This document shows positions 1 to 8,222 of a stretch of 64,000 nt of DNA, piece by piece (within the stretch, counting starts at the first letter, position 1; every line of letters starts with the position of its first letter). Where the stretch lies: positions 113,729 to 177,728 of the forward strand of contig NZ_PPHF01000062.1 in the NCBI RefSeq assembly GCF_002904335.1, given 5' to 3'. Position numbers and translations under genes: made by a program. The stretch comes from Amycolatopsis sp. CA-126428. Its GTDB lineage: Bacteria; Actinomycetota; Actinomycetes; Mycobacteriales; Pseudonocardiaceae. The notes under the pieces are model-generated. The model was given only the letters and a program-made list of their open reading frames with translations. It searched no databases and was not told where the DNA came from.

Positions 1-381
1 CGGCGGGCGCTGCTGCTGTCCGGCCCGGACGTCCCCGGCCCGATCATCTGGTGCCGCGACCACCTCGCGACGCTCTGGCTGCTGGCCGAGGACTTCCTGG
101 CGGCCGAGCTGGCCCGGCAGAGCCTGGACCCGTTCGCTTCGCTGAGCGAGAAGCAGCGGGACAGGCTGAGCGAAACCCTGCTGGCCTGGCTGGAGACGCG
201 CGGAGGCGCACCGGAGATCGCGCAGCGTCTCGGCGTCCACCCGCAGACGGTCCGCAACCGCCTGCGCCAGCTGGAGGAGCTGTTCGGCGACCGCTTGAAG
301 GACGCCGACGACCGCCTGGGCATGCAACTGGCCCTGCGCGCCCAACGCCTGATGCGCGCCCACCGGCCCCCGGAGGGCTGA
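1..381 (+). CDS. PucR-type transcriptional regulator, C-terminal part
   Basis: This is the last 126 residues of a regulator whose start lies outside the window, read in frame 1 to a TGA at 379-381. The C-terminus has the PucR helix-turn-helix pattern: EIAQRLGVHPQTVRNRLRQL followed by a conserved tail (ELFGDRLKDADDRL). The same block ends the complete genes at 2021-3403 and 3430-4626, so this is a third paralogue. PucR regulators are cytoplasmic DNA-binding proteins that often sense a small metabolite. The ligand here is unknown. Family assignment is firm for the HTH; nothing can be said about the missing N-terminus. Confidence 0.85.
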   Translation, partial: RRALLLSGPDVPGPIIWCRDHLATLWLLAEDFLAAELARQSLDPFASLSEKQRDRLSETLLAWLETRGGAPEIAQRLGVHPQTVRNRLRQLEELFGDRLKDADDRLGMQLALRAQRLMRAHRPPEG

Positions 382-444
382 GCGGCCTTCGGTGCGGAGA
401 AAGTTGTGGACAACTCCGGGTGCGGCTTGGACGCGGGACCGGAA

Positions 445-467
445 TTGTCAGTGGCCGCGAGTAACGT
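445..467 (+). promoter_or_regulatory. RecA-NDp-type DNA-damage promoter sequence
   Basis: TTGTCAGTG (445-453), eight bases, then TAACGT (462-467). This matches the published actinobacterial RecA-independent DNA-damage promoter pattern TTGTCRGTG-N8-TANNNT, which in mycobacteria is PafBC-dependent. No start codon with a recognisable product follows at the usual short distance. Confidence 0.6.
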
Positions 468-790
468 TGAAACCGGGGGTCCCCCAAGCGGTGGGGAGCT
501 TCGACGCGTCCGGAGATCCGGCGCGGCGAGGCCCGTGCCCCGCAGCGCTCACCATCCGGTCCAGCGCGCGCACCGGCATCGGCAGCACCCGGCGCCACGA
601 GCGGCGGCCGGGCCACCTGCGCGGCAGCCCCTGGGGAACGAAATGGAAACTCGCGCGGCAGGACATCAGCGCGTCCGGTGCGTCATTGCGACCATGCTCC
701 GAGGATTACCGGATACCGCCGGAATGTCGATACTCATTCCCGGTGACGCCGCGAAAACCCGCATGCGCCACCGCGTTTCCGCAATGCTTC

Positions 791-799
791 TTGTCACGC
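791..799 (+). promoter_or_regulatory. TTGTCACGC motif, copy 1
   Basis: One of five exact copies of a 9-bp word found only between genes in the left third of the window. It lies about 90 bases before the hydrolase start. I infer an operator; the binding protein is unknown. Confidence 0.35.
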
Positions 800-886
800 C
801 CGTCCGTGATTTCCCGGCGGTGGCGTTCACCACATCCGCGGCGGCCGCCGGATGCCTTAATTTCGGGTCCGCGAGAAAGGCCGCCC

Positions 887-1804
887 ATGACCGTCCAAAC
901 CCTGACCCTGCACGGCCGCCGCATCCGGCTGCACGAGCACCGGCCGCCCTCGGACGCCGGCGACGAAGCGGTCGTGCTGCTGCACGGGATCGCCGGCAGC
1001 GCCGAAACCTGGGCCCCCGTCCTGGCGCGGTGCGGCCCGCTCGGCCGCCGCGTGCTGGCGCCCGATCTGCCCGGCCACGGCGAATCCGAGGCACCGCGCG
1101 CGGACTACGGTCTCGGCGCGATGGCGAGCACCGTGCGGGACGTCCTCGCCGTGTCCGGCGTGCGGCACGCGACCGTCGTCGGGCACTCGCTCGGCGGCGG
1201 CATCGCCCTGCAGTTCGCCTACCAGTTCCCGGAAATGTGCGACCGGCTCGTGCTGGTCGGCAGCGCCGGCCTCGGCCCGGAGGTGAGCCCGGTGCTGCGG
1301 GCCGCCGCCCTGCCGGGGGCACCGGCCACCATGGCCCTCGCCGTCAACCGGGTGACGCTCGCGCTCGCGCGGGCCGTGGCCCGGCTCGGCCGGCGGCTCG
1401 GCGGTTCGCTCGGACCCGAAACCCGGGAACTGGCCCGGCATTTCGGCTCGCTGGCCGACCCCGCGCGGCGGCGGGCGTTCCTGTTCATCGCGCGCAGCCT
1501 GATCGACCTGCGGGGCCAGCGCGCCAGCGCCGTGGATAAGCTCTACCTGGCCGAAGCGGTGCCGGTGCTGCTGGTCTGGGGCGCCCGCGACCCGCTCATC
1601 CCGGTGGCGCACGGACGCCGGACGGCCGCGCTGCTGCCGGACAGCCGCTTGACCGTGCTGGAAAACGTGAAACACTTTCCGCACGTGGCCGACCCGGACC
1701 GGTTCTGCGCCCTGCTCAACGAGTTCCTCTCGGAGACCGCGCCCGCCCGGCTGACCCTCGACGACGTCGTCACGCGGCTGACAACCCCGGAACCACCCTT
1801 CTGA
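887..1804 (+). CDS. Alpha/beta-fold hydrolase
   Basis: A 305-residue alpha/beta hydrolase, probably an esterase or lipase-type enzyme acting in the cytoplasm. An HG oxyanion motif (LLHGIAG) is near residue 30, the nucleophile elbow GHSLGGG places Ser101, the acid is probably Asp235 (GARDPLIP), and the base is His263 or His266 (KHFPHVADP). ATG at 887 was chosen because it begins the conserved fold and has a purine-rich stretch (GAGAAAGG) upstream; the open frame extends further but that part is not protein-like. It sits among PucR regulators and has a TTGTCACGC copy upstream. The substrate is unknown. Given the lipid genes nearby, an acyl ester is a reasonable guess only. Confidence 0.85.
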   Translation: MTVQTLTLHGRRIRLHEHRPPSDAGDEAVVLLHGIAGSAETWAPVLARCGPLGRRVLAPDLPGHGESEAPRADYGLGAMASTVRDVLAVSGVRHATVVGHSLGGGIALQFAYQFPEMCDRLVLVGSAGLGPEVSPVLRAAALPGAPATMALAVNRVTLALARAVARLGRRLGGSLGPETRELARHFGSLADPARRRAFLFIARSLIDLRGQRASAVDKLYLAEAVPVLLVWGARDPLIPVAHGRRTAALLPDSRLTVLENVKHFPHVADPDRFCALLNEFLSETAPARLTLDDVVTRLTTPEPPF

Positions 1805-1808
1805 AAAG

Positions 1809-1817
1809 TTGTCACGC
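1809..1817 (+). promoter_or_regulatory. TTGTCACGC motif, copy 2
   Basis: Exact copy in the gap before the PucR gene at 2021, about 200 bases upstream of its ATG. A relative, GTGTCACGTCC, follows about 25 bases later, and the stretch between is rich in alternating GC. Confidence 0.35.
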
Positions 1818-2020
1818 GCGCACCATTCGCGCGCGCCGGAAGTGTCACGTCCTCTCGCGACGTTCCACCCGTTCGGGTGTAGTCCGGACGGGTTACCGCA
1901 AAGTCAGCAGACAACCCGTTGACAGTGCCGTTCGGACGAAATTATGTTGCCTGAGCCACAAAAACCGGATCGGCGTTCCCGCCGACGAGGCCGATTTTGT
2001 TGCCAGCAAGGATAAAACAC

Positions 2021-3403
2021 ATGCCCGAGTTGGACACCGTGGACACCGGATTCGCCGCCCCCGCCCTGCGGGCCGGCCGGCCGAACCCCGGCGAGCGCAC
2101 GCCCGGACCGGCCTACCGGCAGCAGTCCGTGTCGGCCGACCGGGCCCGGCCCGCCTACCCACCCGCGCCGCGCACCCCGGCGGATCCCCGGCCCGGACGT
2201 GCGTCCGGCGCGATCGGGCTGTGGGCGTCCCTGCCCCGCGAGCTGGCGATCCGCTTCAAACCGCGGGTCGACCCGCTCGCCCGTGCCATCCTGCAGGAGG
2301 TGCAGCGGGCGGTGCCCGAGTACCGCCAGCCGCTGGAAGGCGCGTTCGGGCACATCATCACGCAGGGTGTCCGACAGTCGATCATCCAGTGCCTCGACAG
2401 TGTCGGCACGCCCGGTGCCGTGCCGCTCGAGACGTGGACGACCGTGTTCCGCAACCTCGGCAAGATCGAGTTCAACGAGGGCCGCAGCCTCGACTGCCTG
2501 CAGACCGCCTACCGGGTCGGCGGGCGGGTCGCGTGGCGGCACATCAGCGAGTTCGGGCAGGCCGCCGGCGTCTCCGCGGACACGCTGTGCACCAGCGCCG
2601 AAGCCATTTTCGCCTACGTCGACGAGATCTCGGCGCTCTCGATCGAGGGCTACACGGCGGCGCAGACGCGCGCCGCGGGCACCCGCGCCCGCCGCCGCAG
2701 ACGGCTGCTGGAGCTGCTGCTCGCCGACCCGCCGTCCGCGCCGCAGACCATCACCGCGCAGGCCACCACGGCGCAGTGGCCCCTGCCGGCCGAAGTCACC
2801 GTCGTCGCCCTCGAACCGCGCCCCGACCAGCACGGTCTCGGCCATCAACACAGCCTGGCCGCGCCGGACCTGCATTCCGACGTCCTCGTGGACCTCGAGG
2901 GCGGCGAGCCGTGCCTGGTCACCGGCGACCCGGACCGGCACCTGAAGAACCTCGCCGAGCGGCTGCCGGGATGGCGCGCGGTGATCGGCCCGACCGTGCG
3001 GCTCACCGACGCGCCGCGCTCGCTGCTCTGGGCGCGTCGCACGCTGAAGCTGCTCCAGCGCGGCGTGCTGCCGGACGCGCCGGTGACCCGCTGCACCGAT
3101 CACCTGTCCACGCTGTGGCTGCTCGCCGACGAGTTCCTCGTCCGCGAACTGTGCGCGCGCAGCCTGCAGCCGTTCGAGGACCTCACGCCGAAGCAGCGGG
3201 CGCGGCTCGGCGAGACGTTGCTGATCTGGCTGCAGTCCCGCGGGAGCGCCCCCGAAATCGCGAAGAAGCTCAAGGTGCACCCGCAGACCGTCCGGTACCG
3301 CATGCACCAGCTCATCGATCTGTTCGGCGACCGGCTCAACAACGCCGACGACCGGCTCGACATGGAGATCGCGCTGCGGGCGGAGGCACTTCTCGGTTCC
3401 TGA
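2021..3403 (+). CDS. PucR-family transcriptional regulator
   Basis: A 460-residue regulator. Residues 1 to about 65 are Pro/Arg-rich and probably disordered. About 70-230 form a helical N-terminal domain (starting near WASLPRELAIRFKPRVDPLA) of the kind found in PucR/CdaR-like proteins. The last 60 residues hold the PucR helix-turn-helix (EIAKKLKVHPQTVRYRMHQL). ATG at 2021 has AAGGAT eight bases upstream and is preferred over an in-frame TTG at 1997. The next gene, 26 bases downstream, is a close paralogue, so the two are probably co-transcribed. Ligand and targets are unknown. The neighbouring mce and exporter genes share an upstream motif and are possible targets. Confidence 0.85.
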   Translation: MPELDTVDTGFAAPALRAGRPNPGERTPGPAYRQQSVSADRARPAYPPAPRTPADPRPGRASGAIGLWASLPRELAIRFKPRVDPLARAILQEVQRAVPEYRQPLEGAFGHIITQGVRQSIIQCLDSVGTPGAVPLETWTTVFRNLGKIEFNEGRSLDCLQTAYRVGGRVAWRHISEFGQAAGVSADTLCTSAEAIFAYVDEISALSIEGYTAAQTRAAGTRARRRRRLLELLLADPPSAPQTITAQATTAQWPLPAEVTVVALEPRPDQHGLGHQHSLAAPDLHSDVLVDLEGGEPCLVTGDPDRHLKNLAERLPGWRAVIGPTVRLTDAPRSLLWARRTLKLLQRGVLPDAPVTRCTDHLSTLWLLADEFLVRELCARSLQPFEDLTPKQRARLGETLLIWLQSRGSAPEIAKKLKVHPQTVRYRMHQLIDLFGDRLNNADDRLDMEIALRAEALLGS

Positions 3404-3429
3404 GTCCCCTTCAACGACGAGGTGGGTCA

Positions 3430-4626
3430 ATGGCGGGATCGCCCGTCGAGACGGCCTTCGGGCCGATGCTGAGCGGCGACGGCCGGCCGGGGCAGCTGTG
3501 GGCCATGCTCCCCCGCGAGCTGGCCGCGGTGTTCCGGCCGCGGTTGCTGGACGTCGCCGACGAGGTGCTGCGCGAGATCCAGCGGACCATCCCGGACTAC
3601 GCGCGGCCCCTCGACGGGGCGTTCGGCAAGGCGCTGCGGGCCGGCGTCCAGGCGGCGATCCTGCAGTTCATCGACCGGATCGCCGCGTCGGGGCCGGTGC
3701 CGGACGAACGGCGCAAGGTGTTCGTCGGGCTCGGCGTGCACGAGCTCGCGCAGGGCCGCAACCTCGACGTCCTGCAGGCCGCGTACCGGGTCGGCGCGCG
3801 GGTGACCTGGCGGCGGATGGCGGAGGTGGGGACGCGGGCCGGCGTGCCGTCGGCGACGCTGTGCCTGCTGGCCGAGGCGATCTTCGCCTACATCGACGAG
3901 CTGTCCGCGCTCTCGATCGAGGGGCACGCGGCGGCCCAGGCGCGGGCGGCCGGCGCGCTGGAACGACGCCGGCGCCGGCTGCTGGACCTGCTGCTGGCCG
4001 ACCCGCCGTCGCCGTCACGGATGGTGCAGGAAGCCGCGACGGCGGCGGAGTGGCCGTTGCCGCACCGGCTCGTCGCGGTGGCGCTCGACGGGCCCGCCGA
4101 CGTCACCGGGCTGAACGCGCTGGAGGACCTCGAAGACGGGACCCCGCGGCTGCTGCTGCCGGCACCCGAGGATCGCCACGCTTTGACGGCGGCCCTGGCC
4201 GGCCACCGGGCGGCGGTGGGGCCGCCGGTGCCGCCGCGCCAGGCGGGCCGCTCGCTGGCGACGGCGCAGGAGGCGTTGCGGCTGGTGGCGGCGGAGGTCC
4301 TCCCGGACGAGCCGCTGACGTGGTGTGAAGACCACCTCGCGACGCTGTGGCTGCGCAAGGAGCCGTTCCTCGTGACGGAGGTGTCCCGCCGCCGCCTCGC
4401 CCCGCTCACGGCGCTGACCCCGAAGCAGTACAACCGCCTGGCCCCCACGCTGCTCGCGTGGCTGGAGACGTGCGGCAACGTCCGCGAGGTCGCCGACCGC
4501 CTCGCGATCCACCCCCAGACGGTCCGCGCCCGCGCCCAGGAGCTCGAAACCCTCTTCGCGGACCACCTCCGCAACCCGGACGACCGCTTCGAGATGATCC
4601 TCGCCCTCCGCGCCACCCTCCCCTGA
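3430..4626 (+). CDS. PucR-family transcriptional regulator (paralogue)
   Basis: A 398-residue paralogue of the gene just upstream, lacking its Pro-rich N-terminal extension. Both share the helical region beginning with W-x-x-LPRELA, the block Y-R-V-G-x-R-V-x-WR, the stretch DE-L/I-SALSIEG, and the C-terminal helix-turn-helix (VADRLAIHPQTVRARAQEL). Recent tandem duplication followed by divergence is the simplest explanation. The ATG at 3430 follows GAGGTGGG. The gene ends just before the palindrome array that separates it from the convergent ketoreductase-like gene. Confidence 0.85.
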   Translation: MAGSPVETAFGPMLSGDGRPGQLWAMLPRELAAVFRPRLLDVADEVLREIQRTIPDYARPLDGAFGKALRAGVQAAILQFIDRIAASGPVPDERRKVFVGLGVHELAQGRNLDVLQAAYRVGARVTWRRMAEVGTRAGVPSATLCLLAEAIFAYIDELSALSIEGHAAAQARAAGALERRRRRLLDLLLADPPSPSRMVQEAATAAEWPLPHRLVAVALDGPADVTGLNALEDLEDGTPRLLLPAPEDRHALTAALAGHRAAVGPPVPPRQAGRSLATAQEALRLVAAEVLPDEPLTWCEDHLATLWLRKEPFLVTEVSRRRLAPLTALTPKQYNRLAPTLLAWLETCGNVREVADRLAIHPQTVRARAQELETLFADHLRNPDDRFEMILALRATLP

Positions 4627-4629
4627 CCT

Positions 4630-4783
4630 CGTGTCGACCCTCCAATCACGAGTGATGCCCCTTCAATCACGTGTGATGCCCGCTCAATCACGCATGAAGC
4701 CCCGCCCGTCCGCCAGCCGGTGTGCGGGAAGGGTCATCTCGCGTGATTAGAGGGTCAACACGCGTGATTGGAGGGACGACACG
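4630..4783. repeat. Array of AATCACGnGTGAT palindromes between convergent genes
   Basis: Five related units lie in 154 bases: three in plus orientation (cores near 4643, 4664 and 4685) and two inverted (near 4741 and 4763). The core is (C/T)CAATCACG followed by a partly palindromic GTGAT. The outer units form a 21-bp inverted repeat (4630-4650 with 4763-4783) with one mismatch. The array fills the gap between the stop codons of convergent genes, so a bidirectional terminator or REP-like element is the likely role. Each unit is itself a small hairpin. Confidence 0.7.
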
Positions 4784-4785
4784 GG

Positions 4786-5910
4786 TCAGAGGGTGGAGAA
4801 GTAGGGGCGGGGGAGGTCGGGGAGGCGGGTGGTGCCGAGCTGGACGATCGTCGCGGGGAGGCCTCGGGCGCGGCGCCAGGCGGCGAAGGCCTCGAGCCAG
4901 GCGTCGGCCGTTGCGCGGGACGTTTCGCCGGGGGCGCCCGCCAATGCCGTGGCCGACGTGCCCAGCAGCCACCAGTCCGGTGGGGTGTCGGCGGTGGCCT
5001 CGTGCAGGCGGCGGGCGCCGAGGACCCCGTGCCGCCAGCCGGCCGACGGGTCGTCGGTGAGGACGCCTGCCGCGTGGACGATGCCGCGCAGCGGGAGGCC
5101 GTCCGCCGTCGCGGCGGCGACCAGCCGCTCCGCGACGCCGGGCTCGGCGATGTCGCCGGGGATCACCACGGCGTCGGCCGCCCCCGCGGAGGGTCCACAA
5201 AGGACGATCCGGGTGGCTCCCGTGCCCGCCAGCCACCGCGCGGTCGCGGGCCCGAGGCCTCCCGTGACCACGTACGCCCCGGGTCCGGCCGCCACCTCGA
5301 CGGCGAACGGCACGCGGGCCAGCCGCGCCGCGTACCGGACGTCGTGCCGCCAGCGCACTTCGTCGTCCGGCGCGTCCGACCGCAGCTCGCGCACCAGGAC
5401 GTCCACGTCGGACCGCGCGTCGAAGTCGACCAGGCTCGCCCGCAGCTGCGGCCGTTCGACCGCGAGCACCCGCACCAGCCCGCGCAGGAACGCCAGCCCC
5501 GGCTCGCCGCCCGCCTGCGTGACCAGGTGGAACCGGACGCCGAACCCGAGGCGGGCGACCACCGACAGCACCGAAAGCAGCAGCTCCTGCGCGGCCTCAG
5601 GATCGTGGTAGGCGTACGGCGACCCGGTGAGGAAGACGACGCCGCGCACCGGCCGCTCGGCCAGGAACCCGGGCAGCTCGTCGAGGTCGTCACGCGGCAG
5701 CGACAGCGCGTCATCGCCCGCCGCGGCCAGCGCCAGGGCCAGCGCGACGGCCCGGCCGAGCGCCGCCGGGTGCTCGTCGGTGAGCAGCAGCCACGCGCCG
5801 GGCCCGTAGGGCGCCACCGGCGGCAGCGGTACCTCGGGCCAGGTCACCTCGAACGACGAGGTGGCGAACGGGACGCCCGGCGACAGCGCCCGCTCCGCCG
5901 GCCCGGTCAC
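4786..5910 (-). CDS. PKS-type ketoreductase-like protein, catalytic residues replaced
   Basis: A 374-residue protein shaped like the ketoreductase part of a modular PKS. Residues 1-170 resemble the structural subdomain (VTWPEVPLP; FLRGLVRVLAVERP) and 190-370 the Rossmann subdomain (YVVTGGLGPATARWL; HAAGVL). Aligned by eye with the intact KR of the nearby PKS, the catalytic Lys is Asp (AAGVLTDD) and the Tyr is Arg (GETSRATAD), while the Ser is kept. Ketoreduction is therefore unlikely, and a structural or binding role or early decay is more likely. The GTG start overlaps the upstream gene's stop (GTGA), so translation is coupled. It is the last gene of the mce transcription unit. Confidence 0.8.
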   Translation of the reverse strand: MTGPAERALSPGVPFATSSFEVTWPEVPLPPVAPYGPGAWLLLTDEHPAALGRAVALALALAAAGDDALSLPRDDLDELPGFLAERPVRGVVFLTGSPYAYHDPEAAQELLLSVLSVVARLGFGVRFHLVTQAGGEPGLAFLRGLVRVLAVERPQLRASLVDFDARSDVDVLVRELRSDAPDDEVRWRHDVRYAARLARVPFAVEVAAGPGAYVVTGGLGPATARWLAGTGATRIVLCGPSAGAADAVVIPGDIAEPGVAERLVAAATADGLPLRGIVHAAGVLTDDPSAGWRHGVLGARRLHEATADTPPDWWLLGTSATALAGAPGETSRATADAWLEAFAAWRRARGLPATIVQLGTTRLPDLPRPYFSTL

Positions 5911-7097
5911 CACAGCCCATCCCCGACCGACGACTCCAGGACGACGACTCTGCGCAGCGTGAGCCCCTGCCGCGCCGACACCGCGTGCCGCACCGCCCGT
6001 TCGACCTCGCCGCGTGGCGGGACGACCCCGTCGGCCAGCTCCAGCACCACGACGGCCTGGTCCCCGCGGACGGCGAAAGCCGACGCCGCACGCGGCCGGA
6101 TCGCCGGGTGCGCCTCCTCGGCCGTGGCTTCGAGGTCTTCCGGGCGATATCCGGCGACGAGGCCCCGGCCGGTGACGCACAGCTCGCCGGCGACGTCCAG
6201 GAAGCCCTGGTCACCGGTCCGCAGCCACCACCGCGGTTCGTCGTCGCCGGCGATGAGGGCGCAGAACACCCGCGCGGACTCCTCGGGCCGCTTCCAGTAG
6301 CCGCGGGCGACGTTCGGCCCGCTCACCCAGATCTCGCCGACGTCGCCCGCGGGCACCCGCCGTCCGTCGCGGCCGACGATCGCGACCAGCTGGCCGGCCG
6401 GCTGTCCACAAGCGACCAGAGCGGTCGCCTCGGCGACGACGTAACACGCCCGCAGCGCCTCGGGAGCGGACGCGTCGCCGCCCAGCACCGCCGGGCGGCC
6501 CGTGACGATCGGCACCGCCACCCCGAGCACCAGCCCCAGCGGATCGCTCGGTGGCAGCCCGGTCACCACGGCGGATTCGCCGAGCACCTGAGCCGCCTGC
6601 CGGGCGTTGGCCAGCACGTTCGCGTGCGTGACCATGACCCCGCCCGGGTACTGCAGATACGCCACGTCCGAGGGCGCGACCGGGACTTCGGCGCAGCCGG
6701 GCGCGTCCGGGACGGCGTCCACGGCGAGCACCCGGTGCCCGCAGGTGTCCAAAGTGGCCAGGAACCGCCGGATCGCGGGCACGGTGGCCGCGGTCGCCAG
6801 CACGATCGACGGCTCGGCGTCGGCGAGGACGCTCGCCCGCCGGTCGGGCCCGGCGGGGATCGCGACCAGCCCGGCCCGCAGCGCGCCGAGGAACGCGACG
6901 ACGTAGCCGGGTGACGGCGGGATGAGGATCGCCGCCCGCTGCCCCGGCTCGGTGACCCGGCGCAGGGCCGCGGCGGCGGCGGTGACGCGCCGGTCCAGCT
7001 CGGCCCAGGTCAAGGTGACCGCCGGACGGGACCAGGTCATGGCCGGCGCTTCGCCCGCCACCGCGGCGCGGAAGGCCAGCAGCTCGGAAAGGGTCAT
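5907..7097 (-). CDS. Fatty-acyl-AMP ligase-like protein, internally shortened
   Basis: A 396-residue relative of fatty-acyl-AMP ligases, which activate fatty acids and load them onto ACPs. Family members are usually near 580 residues. The N-terminus (LTWAELDRRV; GQRAAILIPP) and later blocks (GEIWVSGPNVARGYWKRPEE; WLRTGDQGFL) are clear. The nucleotide-binding loop (TSGSTxxPxG) is gone: YLQY runs straight into PGGVMVTHANV. A central stretch of roughly 100 residues and the KDLIIVRGRNHYPQDIE-like hinge are also missing. The frame stays open throughout, so these are in-frame losses. The ATG at 7097 follows GAGGAA and lies 16 bases after the Mce-associated gene. Adenylation activity is doubtful; it could be a specialised acyl-binding protein. 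Confidence 0.75.
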   Translation of the reverse strand: MTLSELLAFRAAVAGEAPAMTWSRPAVTLTWAELDRRVTAAAAALRRVTEPGQRAAILIPPSPGYVVAFLGALRAGLVAIPAGPDRRASVLADAEPSIVLATAATVPAIRRFLATLDTCGHRVLAVDAVPDAPGCAEVPVAPSDVAYLQYPGGVMVTHANVLANARQAAQVLGESAVVTGLPPSDPLGLVLGVAVPIVTGRPAVLGGDASAPEALRACYVVAEATALVACGQPAGQLVAIVGRDGRRVPAGDVGEIWVSGPNVARGYWKRPEESARVFCALIAGDDEPRWWLRTGDQGFLDVAGELCVTGRGLVAGYRPEDLEATAEEAHPAIRPRAASAFAVRGDQAVVVLELADGVVPPRGEVERAVRHAVSARQGLTLRRVVVLESSVGDGLW

Positions 7098-7113
7098 GGT
7101 TCCTCGCGCATTC

Positions 7114-7728
7114 TCAGGCGGCGGACATCCCGGTGACGCGCCACTTCCCGGCGACGCGCTCGGCCGTGACGCTCAGCTGGGCGGCGCCGGTGCTGCGCTG
7201 CCCGTCCCCTCTCGTTCCGGTCTGGTCGAGGAACACCAGCAGCGCCGCGCGGTCGCCGTCCAGGAGCTTCACGCCGGACGCGACGGCGGTGGAGGTGACC
7301 ACGAGCTGCTGCTCGGCGGCCAGCTTGCGGACCTGGCCGAAGAGCTGTTCGTACTGCGCGAGCGCGGGCCCGGTCAGGACGTCCCTGGCGGCCTGCTCGC
7401 TCTTGGCCGGATCGTCGAAGCGGTAGGAGAAGACCGTGCCCAGCGCCGCACTGATCTGCTTGGCGGCGTCCGCGGTACCGGCGACGTCGGACAGCGCGCT
7501 GTTGTGCGCGACCACGGCGTTCGTGCTCCGCGTTTCGAGGGTGAACCACACCGCGAGCCCGGCCAGCACCACGGCCACCACCGCGAGCACCACCCGCACC
7601 CGCCGCCGCGCCCCGGTGGTCGTGAGTGGTAACGCGGGTTCTAACCCGCCTTGCCGCTCACGAGCGTCCGGGTCCTCGTGGTGGCGGCCGGCGACCTTCA
7701 CCGTTCGCTTCTTCGTCGGGACCGTCAT
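7114..7728 (-). CDS. Mce-associated membrane protein
   Basis: A 204-residue protein with a charged cytoplasmic N-terminus ([11 protein letters not shown]), one transmembrane helix near residues 40-62 ([18 protein letters not shown]), and an extracytoplasmic domain ending in a W-RVTGM stretch. This fold follows mce genes in most actinobacterial mce operons and is thought to help stability or assembly of the Mce complex. The ATG at 7728 overlaps the stop of the gene before it (ATGA). It is related to its neighbour 7725-8222, including the W-RVTG ending. Confidence 0.8.
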   Translation of the reverse strand: MTVPTKKRTVKVAGRHHEDPDARERQGGLEPALPLTTTGARRRVRVVLAVVAVVLAGLAVWFTLETRSTNAVVAHNSALSDVAGTADAAKQISAALGTVFSYRFDDPAKSEQAARDVLTGPALAQYEQLFGQVRKLAAEQQLVVTSTAVASGVKLLDGDRAALLVFLDQTGTRGDGQRSTGAAQLSVTAERVAGKWRVTGMSAA

Positions 7729-8222
7729 GGTGCCTCCCCCACGGGAACCTGGCCGAGGCCGGTGACGCGCCAGCCGCCCGGCCCGCGCGTCAGGTCGGCC
7801 TGGAACCGGTTGCGCTTGGTCACGGCGTCCCCGCCGTCCGGGGCCACGACCAGCTCGACCGCGGCGATCAGCTTCGCCGTGCCCGCGCCGGTGTCCACTT
7901 CGGTCACCGCGGCGTCGGTCACCTTCCCGGTCGTGACGGTCTTCGCCTGGGCGATCCGGTCGAGACTGCCCTGCCGGTCGGCTGCCAGCTCGTCGTGCAG
8001 CGAACCACCGGAGAGGTCCAGCCAGTGCTGGTACCCGGGCGCAGCCTGCCGGTAGTCCAAAGTGGTCAGCGCGGCGACCGCCGTCCGGCCCGCCTGCAGG
8101 GCCTCCTCCCGGACGACCGCGCGCGCGACACCGTCGTCGTGCGCCGCCTGCCACCAGGTGAACCCCGACCACCCGGCCGCGACGGCCGCCAAGACCATGG
8201 CCAGCGCAGCGAAGATCCTCAC
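7725..8222 (-). CDS. Mce-associated membrane protein
   Basis: A 165-residue protein with an N-terminal membrane anchor (residues 4-25, IFAALAMVLAAVAAGWSGFTWW) and an extracytoplasmic domain ending GGWRVTGLGQVPVG. It lies right after mceF, the standard place for a Mas protein. The GTG at 8222 overlaps the mceF stop (GTGA); a longer upstream reading frame exists but would run back into mceF and lacks the anchor at its start. Its probable role is an accessory of the Mce lipid transporter. Confidence 0.8.
   Translation of the reverse strand: MRIFAALAMVLAAVAAGWSGFTWWQAAHDDGVARAVVREEALQAGRTAVAALTTLDYRQAAPGYQHWLDLSGGSLHDELAADRQGSLDRIAQAKTVTTGKVTDAAVTEVDTGAGTAKLIAAVELVVAPDGGDAVTKRNRFQADLTRGPGGWRVTGLGQVPVGEAP

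Larger units (their letters stand above)
382..886. other. Intergenic stretch with no convincing gene
   Basis: This 505-base gap between the partial PucR gene and the hydrolase has open frames on both strands, but none has a recognisable domain or a good ribosome site. It is less GC-rich than the flanks after about 650. It holds a good match to a DNA-damage promoter (445-467) and one copy of the TTGTCACGC motif (791-799). A gene may once have followed the promoter, but I cannot see its remains with confidence. Confidence 0.5.

Noticed and set aside
448..666. A 72-codon minus-strand frame starting MSCRASFHFVPQG
   Set aside because: No ribosome site and no recognised domain. It overlaps the DNA-damage promoter, so I leave it as non-coding.
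4630..4783. The AATCACG repeats as a CRISPR or attachment site
   Set aside because: Units are palindromic, change orientation and have no spacer pattern; no integrase or tRNA is near.
7114..8172. A 352-codon reading of the second Mce-associated gene
   Set aside because: The first 148 codons are Arg/Gly-rich shadow of the neighbouring gene; the true start is the ATG at 7728 with an ATGA overlap.
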